From an uncultured Lachnospiraceae bacterium (GTDB lineage: Bacteria; Bacillota; Clostridia; Lachnospirales; Lachnospiraceae), in contig CANRBX010000009.1 of the NCBI GenBank assembly GCA_947628955.1, forward strand, positions 1 through 61,811: a stretch of DNA of 61,811 bases. The letters are read 5' to 3'. The notes beneath the pieces were generated by a model, which saw only the letters and a list, made by a program, of their open reading frames with translations, ran no database searches and was not told the origin of the DNA. Positions within the stretch are counted from its first letter, which is position 1. The number at the start of each line of letters is the position of its first letter. This document shows positions 1 to 7,951 of the stretch, in pieces. The translations under genes and the position numbers were made by a program.

Positions 1-265
1 TCTGTCATGCCCGGATCTATCGGCTCGCTCTGCGATCCCTGCGGGTCATCAACGCTCGGATCTGTCGTCCCATCCGCCACGCCTGGATCTATCACCACAT
101 CCGTCATGCCCGGATCTATCAGTTCACTCGTCATACCCGGATTTATCTCTTCATTTGTCATGCCTGGATCCACCGACCCGTCCGCCACGCCCGGATCTAT
201 CTCTTCATTTGTCATACCCGGATCTATCGGCTCGTTCGTCATGCCTGGATCTATCAGCTCATTCT
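1..265 (-). repeat. 27-bp in-frame tandem repeats (PGMTNEPID-type)
   Basis: About eight to nine degenerate 27-bp units encode a nine-residue motif at the 3' side of the partial secreted protein. The unit length is a multiple of three, so spurious reading frames are also open on the plus strand. The array continues past the left edge. Confidence 0.75.
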
Positions 266-926
266 GCGGCTCCTGCGGGATGTCTTCTCCCTGCGGAGCG
301 GCTCCTTCCCCGTTTCCCTGAGCTTCTGTATCCGGGGCCTGTGTATCAGACTCAGGCGCCTGCAGAGGCTGATAGGAAGCAGTGATTTTTAATTTCTTCT
401 CCGGCATCTTCAGAGTCGTCTCCGCGCCGAGCGGATCTGCGACAGCAACGTCCTCAGCATCCACTTTCCATCCGGCGAATTCCATGCCCTCCTCAGGCAT
501 ATCCGCCTTCAGTTTCACTTCCGTATCGACCGGATAATATGCAACATCCAGTTTTTCTTCCTCTTCCGTATATTCTTTGTGTCCGCCGATTCCTTCCTCT
601 GCCGATGAAGTGCCTCCCTCCACCGTCAGTATATAACCGGCCAGAACAAGCTCCAGCGTACTGCCGTCCTCCGTCAGACCTGCCTGATATGCCCTGTCCT
701 CTGTCTCGTTCTTCCACGTCGTCGGATCCTCCAGCACGACCGGCTCCCCATCCAACGCGACTGCCGGAGCGGCGATATTAAACAGGCTGTCCTCCGGAAA
801 CAGCACCGTATCCGGTTCCAGCCCTGCCGCTGCATCGTAAGATATCGCAAGCGCCTGCAGTGCCGGAAGACAGACCATCATGCACGCAAGCAGAAATCCC
901 GATAACCTCTTCCATGTTTTCTTCAT
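1..926 (-). CDS. Secreted repeat protein, 3' end cut by window edge
   Basis: The ATG at 926 follows an AAGGAG-type site and opens a reading frame that runs without a stop off the left edge. The first 27 or so residues form a Gram-positive signal peptide (MKKTWKRLSGFLLACMM, then an A-x-A type end near LQALA). Residues about 100-170 contain a YYPVDTEVKL...FAGWKVD stretch resembling the InlB-type/Listeria-Bacteroides bacterial repeat found in surface proteins. A Pro/Glu/Gln-rich linker follows, then a 9-residue repeat of the form PGMTNEPID that continues to the edge. It is likely exported and cell-wall associated. No catalytic motif is visible and the C-terminal anchor lies outside the window. 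Its function is unknown. Confidence 0.8.
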   Translation of the reverse strand, partial: MKKTWKRLSGFLLACMMVCLPALQALAISYDAAAGLEPDTVLFPEDSLFNIAAPAVALDGEPVVLEDPTTWKNETEDRAYQAGLTEDGSTLELVLAGYILTVEGGTSSAEEGIGGHKEYTEEEEKLDVAYYPVDTEVKLKADMPEEGMEFAGWKVDAEDVAVADPLGAETTLKMPEKKLKITASYQPLQAPESDTQAPDTEAQGNGEGAAPQGEDIPQEPQNELIDPGMTNEPIDPGMTNEEIDPGVADGSVDPGMTNEEINPGMTSELIDPGMTDVVIDPGVADGTTDPSVDDPQGSQSEPIDPGMT

Positions 927-981
927 AGTCGACCCCTTCCTCTCCTTTTGTCTGTCCGACAAGATCACTCTCTGTATTGTG

Positions 982-1009
982 ATTATAGCACAGACTGTTT
1001 CAGAAACAA
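982..1009 (-). promoter_or_regulatory. Promoter of the partial secreted protein
   Basis: On the minus strand there is TTGTTT at 1004-1009, a 16-bp spacer and a perfect TATAAT at 982-987. The predicted start of transcription is about 50 bp upstream of the ATG at 926. Confidence 0.6.
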
Positions 1010-1105
1010 TGAATGGTTTCCGGTAGTTTTCTTAAGACTTTTCTAAGAAAATCAGTTAGAAACCGCCTCTCCGATTCAGGAATGGGAAAACGGAACTATA
1101 TGATA

Positions 1106-1199
1106 ACAGGAAGGGCTTTCATGCTCCGGCATGACAAGTTCCTTCCTGTCGTATCAGAAATGGCCGCCTGCACCGTTTCTCTGTGCAGGTTATTTTTGT
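1106..1199 (+). other. Two stable hairpins followed by a T-rich tract
   Basis: The first hairpin pairs 1106-1114 with 1143-1151 (nine base pairs) and has an inner CATGC/GCATG pairing. The second pairs 1169-1175 with 1185-1191 and is followed on the plus strand by TTATTTTT. That second hairpin reads as a plus-strand terminator, yet no plus-strand gene precedes it. It may end a small RNA, or simply shield the 3' end of copA. No clear plus-strand promoter is visible. Confidence 0.35.
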
Positions 1200-1207
1200 G
1201 CAGCGCC

Positions 1208-1417
1208 TCAGCGGATCGCGGTCACCTCATAGTCCTGATCCTCAACTGCCTTCTTCAGGACATCATCCGCCACCGCGGCACTCATCTTCACAACCGCAGT
1301 CCCTGCCTCATGACTAACGATCGCCTCATCCACCCCCTGCAGAGCCTCCAGGCACTTCTTCACGCGCGCCTCACAGTGTCCGCACATCATTCCCTTGATC
1401 TCCATTGTTTTTTCCAT
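1208..1417 (-). CDS. Possible internally initiated CopZ-like chaperone
   Basis: The segment from the ATG at 1417 to the copA stop encodes a self-contained 69-residue HMA domain ([15 protein letters not shown]...). The sequence just before it (AAAGGAGCAAAAGGAA) looks like a ribosome-binding site at normal spacing, and the linker coded upstream is basic and unstructured, like a former intergenic gap read in frame. Copper chaperones of the CopZ family are this size. Known copA genes in other bacteria produce a free metal-binding domain by recoding; here internal initiation is inferred, not shown. Confidence 0.45.
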   Translation of the reverse strand: MEKTMEIKGMMCGHCEARVKKCLEALQGVDEAIVSHEAGTAVVKMSAAVADDVLKKAVEDQDYEVTAIR

Positions 1418-3733
1418 TTCCTTTTGCTCCTTTCGCTTGTTATGTTTTATTTTTCTGTCTCTGGATGTATTATACATAGAAAACAGATTCAGACGCAGTG
1501 CATTTGTCACGACGCAGAAGCTGGACAGGCTCATCGCCGCCGCGCCGAACATCGGGTTCAGCTTCCACCCGAACAGAGGATACCACAGTCCCGCCGCCAG
1601 CGGAATCCCGATTATATTATAGAAGAAAGCCCAGAATAAATTTTCATGGATGTTGCGCAGCGCGGCGCGGCTCAGGCGGATGGCCGCAGGCACGTCAAGC
1701 AGGCGGCTCTTCATCAGGACCACGTCGGCCGCATCGATCGCGATATCCGTCCCTGCGCCGATCGCGATGCCGATATCGGCTCTCGTCAGGGCCGGCGCGT
1801 CATTTATTCCGTCGCCAACCATCGCCACTTTCCCGCGGCGGCTCAGGGAGCGGATCACGCTCTCCTTGCCATCCGGAAGCACCCCGGCTATCACCTCGTC
1901 GACCCCGGAAAGCGCGCCGATCGCCCGCGCCGTGCGCTCATTGTCCCCGGTCAGCATCACAACACGGATCCCCATATTCTGAAGCTCCCGAACCGCCTGC
2001 GCGCTGTCCTCCTTAATGACGTCGGCCACCGCGATAACTCCGAGCAGCTCCCCGTCCTCGCTGAAAAACAGGGGCGTTTTCCCCTCGGCGGAAAGCGAGG
2101 CGGCTTTCTCCTCCATCACGCCGGGAATCCCGGCCTTCGTGCGGATAAACGCCAGATTTCCTCCCGCCAGCAGATGCCCGTCGCAGCTCCCGCTCAGGCC
2201 GTTTCCGGGAAGCGCCCGGAAATCGCTGACCTCCCGCACAGGAACCTCGCGCTCCTGCGCGAGCGCAAGCACCGCCTTTGCCAGAGGATGCTCGCTTCTG
2301 CGCTCCAGGGCAAGCGCCGCGGAAATCAGCCGTTCCCCGCTTCCCCCGTCTGCCGGAAGAATGTCCGTAACCTTGGGTTCTCCGCTTGTGATCGTCCCCG
2401 TCTTATCCAGAGCGACGATTTCCACCTTTCCGGTCTCTTCCAGCGAGACGGCCGTTTTGAACAGGATCCCGTGTCTCGCACCCATGCCGTTGCCGACCAT
2501 GATCGCCACCGGCGTCGCAAGCCCCAGTGCGCACGGGCAGCTGATCACGAGCACCGATATTCCCCGGGCCAGGGCAAATCCGACGCTCTGTCCGGCCAGA
2601 AGCCAGACCACGATCGTCACGGCCGCAACCGCGATGACCGCCGGAACAAACACGCCGGATACGCGGTCTGCCACCTTGGCGATCGGCGCCTTTGTCGCGG
2701 CTGCGTCGCTGACCATCTGAATAATCTGCGAAAGCGTCGTATCCTCGCCCACGCGCGTGGCTTCGCAGGTGAGGAAGCCGGACTGATTCAGGGTTGCCGC
2801 CGAGACGCTGTCCCCCGCCGCCTTGTCGACCGGAATGCTCTCCCCCGTCAGGGCGGACTCGTTGACCGCGCTGCTTCCCTCGACGACAATGCCGTCCACC
2901 GGAATGTTTTCACCGGGACGCACCACAAAACGGTCTCCGATGCGTACCTGTCCGATATCCACCTCGGTCTCAGCCCCGTCGCGGATAATCGTGGCCGTCT
3001 TCGGCGCGAGCTTCATCAGCCCCTTCAGCGCATCCGTCGTCTTTCCCTTCGAGCGCGCTTCCAGCATCTTCCCGACCGTGATCAGCGTCAGGATCATCGC
3101 CGCCGATTCAAAGTAAAACTCATGCATGTAACCCATCGCCGCGGCGGAGTCTCCGCGCATCTGCGCATCTGTCATCGCAAACAGCGCATAGACGCTGTAC
3201 ACAAAGGATGCGCCGGAGCCCAGCGCCACAAGCGTATCCATGTTGGGGGCGCCGTGAAGCACTCCCTTCGTGCCGCTTATAAAAAATTTCTGGTTGATCA
3301 CCATGATCGCAATGGTGAACAGAAGCTGGATCAGACCCAGCGCAATGTGGTTATGCGCCAGCCGCTGCGGCAGCGGCCAGCCCCACATCATATGGCCCAT
3401 CGAAACGTACATCATCGGTATCAGCAGGCAAAGAGAGGCCGCCAGCCTGCGCTTCATCGCCGGTGTCTCATGGTCTGCCAGCGCGTCCTCCGCACCGGCA
3501 GACGCCGTGCTGCCCTGTGCCGCGCGCTTCGCCGCACCCTTAAGCGCGGCTCCGTATCCGGCGTCTGTCACCGCACGGATGACCGCCTCCGGGGAAGCGC
3601 TTCCCTCTACGCCCATTGAATTTGTCAGCAGGCTGACCGAACAGGCCGTCACCCCGGGCACCTTCCGGACCGCCTTTTCCACCCTGGCGCTGCAGGCCGC
3701 ACAGCTCATGCCCGTTACCGTATATTGTTCCAT
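1208..3733 (-). CDS. copA: Copper-exporting P1B-type ATPase with C-terminal CopZ-like domain
   Basis: This is an 841-residue membrane ATPase predicted to export Cu(I). In order it shows an N-terminal HMA domain with MSCAAC (Cys11/Cys14), TGES at about 296, the ion-site motif CPC at about 399-401, the phosphorylation motif DKTGT at about 443, and GDGINDAP further on. The last 69 residues form a second HMA domain with GMMCGHC, joined by a basic linker. The start at 3733 was chosen because AAGGAG lies eight bases upstream and the HMA domain starts at once; a frame extension upstream has no site. Inside the linker an AAAGGAG precedes an in-frame ATG at 1417, so a free CopZ-like chaperone could also be made. 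The gene lies alone behind a promoter with a CsoR-like operator. Confidence 0.95.
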   Translation of the reverse strand: MEQYTVTGMSCAACSARVEKAVRKVPGVTACSVSLLTNSMGVEGSASPEAVIRAVTDAGYGAALKGAAKRAAQGSTASAGAEDALADHETPAMKRRLAASLCLLIPMMYVSMGHMMWGWPLPQRLAHNHIALGLIQLLFTIAIMVINQKFFISGTKGVLHGAPNMDTLVALGSGASFVYSVYALFAMTDAQMRGDSAAAMGYMHEFYFESAAMILTLITVGKMLEARSKGKTTDALKGLMKLAPKTATIIRDGAETEVDIGQVRIGDRFVVRPGENIPVDGIVVEGSSAVNESALTGESIPVDKAAGDSVSAATLNQSGFLTCEATRVGEDTTLSQIIQMVSDAAATKAPIAKVADRVSGVFVPAVIAVAAVTIVVWLLAGQSVGFALARGISVLVISCPCALGLATPVAIMVGNGMGARHGILFKTAVSLEETGKVEIVALDKTGTITSGEPKVTDILPADGGSGERLISAALALERRSEHPLAKAVLALAQEREVPVREVSDFRALPGNGLSGSCDGHLLAGGNLAFIRTKAGIPGVMEEKAASLSAEGKTPLFFSEDGELLGVIAVADVIKEDSAQAVRELQNMGIRVVMLTGDNERTARAIGALSGVDEVIAGVLPDGKESVIRSLSRRGKVAMVGDGINDAPALTRADIGIAIGAGTDIAIDAADVVLMKSRLLDVPAAIRLSRAALRNIHENLFWAFFYNIIGIPLAAGLWYPLFGWKLNPMFGAAAMSLSSFCVVTNALRLNLFSMYNTSRDRKIKHNKRKEQKEMEKTMEIKGMMCGHCEARVKKCLEALQGVDEAIVSHEAGTAVVKMSAAVADDVLKKAVEDQDYEVTAIR

Positions 3734-3858
3734 CTGAACATCTCCTTCATCCAAAATGCTGCGCCCCGGCGGCGCAGGAGAGAAAATCCGAAAACTGCCG
3801 AAAGCGACGCCGTTTCCGGACGCTCCCGGAAAACCCAACGGATCCTCCGGGCCGCTAT

Positions 3859-3875
3859 ATACCCCCCATGGGTAT
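3859..3875. promoter_or_regulatory. CsoR-like operator
   Basis: A perfect inverted repeat, ATACCC-5 bp-GGGTAT, lies just downstream of the predicted copA transcription start. CsoR-family copper repressors bind G/C-tract inverted repeats of this type upstream of copA. No csoR gene is in the window, so the regulator would act from elsewhere. Confidence 0.65.
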
Positions 3876-3889
3876 TTTTCTCATTTCCT

Positions 3890-3918
3890 ATCATATACCT
3901 GCTCCGGACAGATTGCAA
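3890..3918 (-). promoter_or_regulatory. copA promoter
   Basis: The -35 is TTGCAA at 3913-3918, the spacer is 17 bp and the -10 is TATGAT at 3890-3895. Transcription would start near 3883, leaving a leader of about 150 nt before copA that contains the CsoR-like operator. Confidence 0.75.
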
Positions 3919-4013
3919 GTACTTTTTTTACATTTCCTTTATATTCCGGATGGAAGCTTTGCAGAGAACAAAGCAGGCAGGCCCGCTTCAGCAGGAAGGT
4001 CTTTTCCCGCCAA

Positions 4014-4040
4014 CAAAAAAAAGTGTGCTCTGCACACTTT
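4014..4040 (-). terminator. Terminator of the HPr-like gene
   Basis: A perfect stem (AAGTGTGC/GCACACTT, three-base loop) is followed on the minus strand by a run of seven or more T. It lies about 45 bp after the stop of the HPr-like gene. Confidence 0.9.
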
Positions 4041-4085
4041 CTGATACTCCTGCAATTCTGACGTCCGCCGGTTCAGCGGCTCAAC

Positions 4086-4313
4086 TCACGCAATCGCGTA
4101 CTTCTCCAACACCTTTCCAAAAAAATGATCCTCCGGCGAATAGATCACTGTCAGCGGCTTCGTCAGATCCATACTCATGACTCCAAGAAGCGACTTGGCG
4201 TCAACGATCACTCTGTTATAAAATATGTCAACGTCGAATTCGCATTTCGAAGCCTCCCTGACAAATTCTCTGACGTCATTGACCGCGCTGAGCCGGATTT
4301 TCTTCTCCAACAT
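4086..4313 (-). CDS. HPr-like protein lacking the phosphorylatable histidine
   Basis: This 75-residue protein resembles HPr of the phosphotransferase system over its whole length. The start at 4313 has AAGGAGG seven bases upstream; a longer frame starting at 4358 lacks one. The segment VDAKSLLGVMSM matches the region around Ser46 of HPr, the target of HPr kinase. The position where HPr carries its active histidine (HARPA) instead reads AVNDVREFV, so phosphate transfer between Enzyme I and sugar permeases is not expected. By analogy with Crh of Bacillus, which also lacks the histidine but keeps Ser46, a regulatory role in carbon control is plausible. It is a single-gene unit with its own promoter, palindrome and terminator. 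Confidence 0.75.
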   Translation of the reverse strand: MLEKKIRLSAVNDVREFVREASKCEFDVDIFYNRVIVDAKSLLGVMSMDLTKPLTVIYSPEDHFFGKVLEKYAIA

Positions 4314-4360
4314 TACAATTCCTCCTTGCATCAATACCAGAACATGACTTTTCTCCACAA

Positions 4361-4382
4361 CAGTATAAGTACTATTATACTG
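4361..4382. promoter_or_regulatory. Palindrome over the -10 of the HPr-like gene promoter
   Basis: CAGTATAA-6 bp-TTATACTG is a perfect inverted repeat that contains the minus-strand -10 TATAAT (4374-4379). A -35-like TGACAT lies 18 bp upstream. A repressor bound here would block the promoter; which one cannot be told. Confidence 0.55.
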
Positions 4383-4472
4383 CCTGTTTCTAAAATTATG
4401 TCACCCCCGCGTAAATCCGTCAAGGACGCATTTCACACATATTTCCGGGCCTTCCCGGCCATTTTTCTATGT

Positions 4473-4504
4473 TTTGCCTAATGACATTTCAGGTTTTAGG
4501 CAAA
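4473..4504. promoter_or_regulatory. Inverted repeat TTTGCCTAA...TTAGGCAAA
   Basis: Nine-base arms are separated by 14 bp, in the gap between the HPr-like gene and the DUF1858 gene. The half-site resembles those bound by DtxR/MntR-type metal regulators, but its distance from any start codon is large, so this is only a candidate. Confidence 0.3.
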
Positions 4505-4510
4505 TAAGCG

Positions 4511-4590
4511 AAAAAAGACCGCCGGAGAATTGCATTCATCTGGATTTTCCATACCAGACGGCAGCTCCGCGGCAGTCTCTCTTTCTTTTA
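4511..4590 (-). terminator. Probable terminator of the DUF1858 gene
   Basis: A long imperfect hairpin pairs around GACCGCCGGAG and CTCCGCGGCAGTC and is followed on the minus strand by TCTTTTTTCG. It begins just after the stop codon of the DUF1858 gene. Confidence 0.45.
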
Positions 4591-4599
4591 TTCAGAAGC

Positions 4600-4812
4600 T
4601 TATTTATCCATTGCTTCCATAAATGCGTTCAGTCTCGCCAGCAGCACCTCTGTATCAATGCCGTGTACCATGGCCGCCTCTTCCAGCGTCTCCATCTGTG
4701 AAGACGGACAGCCCACACAGTGCATGCCGCCTGCCATGAGAACCGGCGCAAGGCCCTGATTCAGATGAAGAATCTCGCCGATCGTCATGTTCCTGGTAAT
4801 CTTCTCCGCCAC
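4600..4812 (-). CDS. DUF1858 redox-disulfide protein
   Basis: This 70-residue protein matches the DUF1858/hybrid-cluster-associated redox disulfide family. It starts with GTG at 4812, eight bases after AGGAGG. The diagnostic segment is [11 protein letters not shown], a CxxC pair expected to form a redox-active or metal-binding disulfide; TIGEIL near the N-terminus is also typical. Members are often found with hybrid cluster proteins or other iron-sulfur enzymes in anaerobes. Here the neighbour is a divergently placed ferredoxin, which fits a role in cytoplasmic redox chemistry, but no substrate can be named. Confidence 0.85.
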   Translation of the reverse strand: MAEKITRNMTIGEILHLNQGLAPVLMAGGMHCVGCPSSQMETLEEAAMVHGIDTEVLLARLNAFMEAMDK

Positions 4813-4996
4813 CTTCTATCCCTCCTTCGTTCGTTCTGTTAATCATCCGGCTGTACCTGCAGAAAACGCATGGATCCGTTCCGTCAGTCTGCCTTCCCCG
4901 ACATTATAATACGTTTCCATTTTTTATGCAAGGTACAGTCCATTTTAATATTTCCAGTGTTTCCACAGAAATACATTGCAAAATAGATATTTCTGC

Positions 4997-5025
4997 TTGT
5001 TTATTTTTCAGTTTTGTATTAGAAT
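4997..5025 (+). promoter_or_regulatory. Ferredoxin promoter
   Basis: TTGTTT at 4997-5002, a 17-bp spacer and TAGAAT at 5020-5025 lie about 50 bp upstream of the ferredoxin ribosome-binding site (AAAAGGAGG). Confidence 0.65.
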
Positions 5026-5081
5026 AAAGCAAAGATTCCAGCCGGAATCTCCAATTCGTATTCTAAAAGGAGGATTATACT

Positions 5082-5252
5082 ATGGCATATGTAATTTCCG
5101 ATGAATGTGTAGCTTGCGGAACATGCGCAGGCGAGTGCCCGGCAGATGCTATCTCTGAGGGCGATGGAAAGTACGTTATCGACCCTGATGTCTGTCTTGA
5201 GTGCGGCACCTGCGAAGCGGCATGCCCGACCGGTGCTATCTCTGCAGAGTAA
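5082..5252 (+). CDS. 2[4Fe-4S] ferredoxin
   Basis: This 56-residue protein (MAYVISDECVACGTC...) has two CxxCxxCxxxCP clusters, CVACGTCAGECP and CLECGTCEAACP, separated by the usual acidic middle segment. It is the standard low-potential clostridial ferredoxin that carries electrons between pyruvate:ferredoxin oxidoreductase, hydrogenases and other enzymes in the cytoplasm. A strong AAAAGGAGG site sits before the ATG, and a good promoter and terminator flank it, so it is a highly expressed single-gene unit. The pattern of Cys and Pro residues leaves little doubt about the call. Confidence 0.97.
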   Translation: MAYVISDECVACGTCAGECPADAISEGDGKYVIDPDVCLECGTCEAACPTGAISAE

Positions 5253-5300
5253 TCTGTTACATACGCACGTTTCGTGCGGCAGAATCATTGTCATGGCGTG

Positions 5301-5362
5301 AAGGGCTGTCCCTGATCTTCTGCCGGTGTTCCGGCAGACGTCCGGTACGGCCCTTTATTTTT
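5301..5362 (+). terminator. Ferredoxin terminator
   Basis: AAGGGC at 5301 pairs with GCCCTT at about 5349-5354, with an inner CTGCCGG/CCGGCAG hairpin, and is followed by TATTTTT. Confidence 0.75.
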
Positions 5363-5379
5363 CGCCGCTTCTCCCGCTC

Positions 5380-5565
5380 CGGGCCCGGCCTGTTTATACG
5401 CACTTTCTCCGACGCCGCCCGGACGGCCTGTGTTCACTTTCTCCAGCCCCGTCTGGCCTGCCTGTGCACACTTTCTCCGGCACCGCCCGGACGGCCTGTG
5501 CGCACTTTCTCCGGCACCGCCGGCCTGTCCATACGCATCCCGGCATCGCCCGGCCTGTCCCGGCG
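5380..5565 (-). repeat. Degenerate ~34-bp tandem repeat after the MerR gene
   Basis: About five units of the type GTGCCGGAGAAAGTG...CACAGGCC occur on the minus strand directly after the MerR stop codon. The last codons of the MerR gene (GGGATGGGAGAAAAAAGACAG) look weakly like one unit, so the array may have grown from the gene's own 3' end. Open frames across it are by-products of composition. Confidence 0.65.
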
Positions 5566-5566
5566 C

Positions 5567-6457
5567 TTATCTTCCGCTGTCTTTTTTCTCCCATCCCGCG
5601 GGAAACAGCTTCTCCAGCATGCGCCTTAACCTGCCCGGACGCTTTCCGTTCGTCTCCAGCGCGGCCGCAGCCTCCTGCATCATCTGGTGATACTGCAGGC
5701 AGTAATCCTCCAGCTCTTCCTTCAGACGATCCGCAATCGCCTTCTCCAGCCTGTCGTTCTGCTCAGATACGACTTCCTCTATCAGGCGCCGCATAATCTG
5801 CTCAAACTGATATACCTTGTCCTGTTTCCCGGTCAGGACAACCTCGTAGCAGAGCTCCGGCGATTCCTCTGTCCCGGATCGGGCGCCGGGCGTCTCATGG
5901 GCCGGTGCCTCACCCGCTGAAGCTTCACGAACCGGCACTTCAGCAACCGGCGTTTCTCGAACGGATGCTCCGCCAACTGGTGCTTCATGAACCGGCACTT
6001 CAGCAACCGGCGTTTCTCGAACGGATGCTCCGCCAACTGGTGCTTCATGAACCGGTGCTTCACCAACCGACATTTCGCGAACGGATACTCCGCCAACTGT
6101 TTTTTCACGAACCGGCACTTCGCCAGCCGGCGCTTCACGAACCGGCGCTTCCTCCGCAAATTCCCGGATCTGCCGCTCCAGCTCCTGCTCCCGGGAAAGT
6201 GTCGCCGCGGCCCCGTCTTCAGAGCTGCCGCCCTTCTGTTCATCCAGCAGCAGGCGGATCGCCTTAAGCTGCAGGCCCCGCTCCTTCAGCTCCTTCGCCC
6301 GGCAGAGCGCGGAGATATTTTCTTCACTGTATATGCGGTGCCCCTGGGCATTCCGCCGGATCCCGAGCCCAAGCTCGTCCTCCCAGTAACGCAAAACGTG
6401 CGACTCAACACCTACGAGCCGCACTGCTTCGGAAACCGAATATTCCTTTTCACTCAT
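5567..6457 (-). CDS. MerR-family regulator with a repeat linker
   Basis: This 296-residue protein has an N-terminal MerR-type winged helix (YSVSEAVRLVGVESHVLRYW, then NAQGHRIYSEENI) that should bind DNA. Residues about 100-190 are a low-complexity linker of ten-residue units (VREAPVGGAS, VRETPVAEVP) coded partly by an exact 60-bp duplication. The C-terminal 100 residues are helical with coiled-coil character (FEQIMRRLIEEVV...) and end in basic residues. No ligand-binding motif is visible. The start at 6457 has GGGGGAG eight bases upstream and puts the HTH at the N-terminus; an upstream ATG at 6538 also has a GGGGAG site and would add 27 residues. It follows dnaB on the same strand with a gap of about 140 bp. 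Its target is unknown. Confidence 0.85.
   Translation of the reverse strand: MSEKEYSVSEAVRLVGVESHVLRYWEDELGLGIRRNAQGHRIYSEENISALCRAKELKERGLQLKAIRLLLDEQKGGSSEDGAAATLSREQELERQIREFAEEAPVREAPAGEVPVREKTVGGVSVREMSVGEAPVHEAPVGGASVRETPVAEVPVHEAPVGGASVRETPVAEVPVREASAGEAPAHETPGARSGTEESPELCYEVVLTGKQDKVYQFEQIMRRLIEEVVSEQNDRLEKAIADRLKEELEDYCLQYHQMMQEAAAALETNGKRPGRLRRMLEKLFPAGWEKKDSGR
5931..6050 (-). repeat. Exact 60-bp tandem duplication in the MerR gene
   Basis: Bases 5931-5990 and 5991-6050 are the same 60-mer and encode two copies of a 20-residue segment. More diverged copies flank it on both sides. Identity at all positions implies a recent duplication. Confidence 0.9.
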
Positions 6458-6596
6458 AACGGTTCTCCCCCTGTCTGCCGCGCCGTCCCCAGGCGGCAGC
6501 GCCATCCCGGTATGCCTCCGGCAAACCCTCCTGTGCATATATGCTCCCCTATTAATATATGACCCGGAGGGGCAAAAAAGAACCTTCTGAACTTTT

Positions 6597-7925
6597 CTAC
6601 TTTTTCATATTGGCAAATTTTGTAAACTGAGGCAGCCACACAAGCTCGATCGTCCCGATCGGGCCGTTCCTCTGTTTGGCGATGATCACCTCTGCGATAT
6701 CCTTCTTGTCCGTATCGTGATTGTAATAATCTTCACGGTAAAGGAACATTACCACATCCGCATCCTGCTCGATCGCCCCGGACTCTCTCAGGTCGGACAG
6801 CATCGGACGGTGATCCGGGCGCTGCTCCACCGCACGCGACAGCTGGGACAGCGCAACTACAGGCACCTGCAGTTCACGCGCGATCTCCTTCAGAGAGCGC
6901 GAAATATCCGAGATCTCCTGCTGCCGCGATTCAAAACGGCGGCCTCCCTGCATCAGCTGCAGGTAATCGATCACAATGATATCCAGATCATGCTCCAGTT
7001 TATACTTTCTGCACTTGCTGCGCAGCTCCGAGACAGAAATGCCCGGCGTGTCGTCGATGATGAGATTGGAGCGGCCGATCGTCCCTGCCGCCTCGATCAG
7101 GCTCGCCCAGTCGCTGTCCGAAAGGTTTCCCTTGCGCAGCACCTGCGAATCCACCCTCGATTCCAGAGAAAACAGACGGTTCATCAGCTGTTCCTTTGAC
7201 ATTTCCAGGCTGAAGACCGCCACGGTCAGGTTGTTTCGAAACGCCATATACTCGGCGATGTTCAGCGCAAAGGCCGTCTTTCCCATGGACGGACGCGCCG
7301 CGATCAGGATCAGATCGGACGGCTGAAACCCGGACGTCTTGTAATCGAGGTCGACAAACCCGGTGGCCAGACCGGTCACATTGCCTCTGGCGCGGCTGGC
7401 CGCCTCGATCTTGTCCAGTGTATTCAGCACGATCTCCTTGATCGGGGTAAAGCCTTCATAGGAATTTCTTCTGAGAACCTGGAAAATTTTCTTCTCCGTG
7501 TCCTCTATGATATCATTCACACTATCCCTGCCTGCATAGCATGCGGCGGCGATCTCCTCGTTCGTCTGTATCAGGCGGCGCAGCAGCGCTTTCTCAGAGA
7601 CGATCTCCGCGTAATAGCGGATGTTGGCGGAGGTCGGCACCGTCGTGATCATATCCCCGACAAACTCCAGACTGCTGATCTCGGGCGGGACGTCTTTTGC
7701 CCTCAGGCGGTTCTGAAGCGTGATCGTGTCGATCGGCCTGTCTTCATGATAAAGCTCCGTCATCGCCTCAAAAAGAACCGCGTACTGCTTCTGGTAAAAA
7801 TCATCCGGGACAAGCATCTCAGCTGCAACGATCACCGCATCGCGGTCCATGAGCATGGCACCGATCACAGACTGTTCCGCCTCCACACTGTGCGGCATCA
7901 CCCGTTTGAGCAACGACTCCTCCAC
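6597..7925 (-). CDS. dnaB: Replicative DNA helicase DnaB
   Basis: This 442-residue protein is the hexameric helicase that unwinds DNA at the replication fork. It has the N-terminal DnaB domain (PHSVEAEQSVIGAML), Walker A ARPSMGKTAF, Walker B IIVIDYLQLM, and the later motifs QLSRAVEQRP and DLRESGAIEQDAD. Its length is normal for the family. It starts with GTG at 7925, seven bases after AAGGAG. It lies 26 bp after rplI in the conserved Gram-positive order gdpP-rplI-dnaB, so the three are presumably one transcript. Confidence 0.98.
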   Translation of the reverse strand: MEESLLKRVMPHSVEAEQSVIGAMLMDRDAVIVAAEMLVPDDFYQKQYAVLFEAMTELYHEDRPIDTITLQNRLRAKDVPPEISSLEFVGDMITTVPTSANIRYYAEIVSEKALLRRLIQTNEEIAAACYAGRDSVNDIIEDTEKKIFQVLRRNSYEGFTPIKEIVLNTLDKIEAASRARGNVTGLATGFVDLDYKTSGFQPSDLILIAARPSMGKTAFALNIAEYMAFRNNLTVAVFSLEMSKEQLMNRLFSLESRVDSQVLRKGNLSDSDWASLIEAAGTIGRSNLIIDDTPGISVSELRSKCRKYKLEHDLDIIVIDYLQLMQGGRRFESRQQEISDISRSLKEIARELQVPVVALSQLSRAVEQRPDHRPMLSDLRESGAIEQDADVVMFLYREDYYNHDTDKKDIAEVIIAKQRNGPIGTIELVWLPQFTKFANMKK

Positions 7926-7951
7926 GATACATCTCCTTTCCTAAACGGCAG

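Noticed and set aside
7-385. Plus-strand frames across the repeat region at the left edge
   Set aside because: They are the complement of 27-bp repeats in a minus-strand signal-peptide protein; no ribosome-binding site and no family-like sequence.
1646-3619. 657-codon plus-strand frame opposite copA
   Set aside because: It is a GC-rich shadow of copA; residue make-up (Arg/His/Pro rich) and lack of start signals are typical of an antisense frame.
5905-6562. Open frames on the plus strand opposite the MerR linker
   Set aside because: The 30/60-bp repeat keeps all frames open; they do not extend beyond it with family-like residues.
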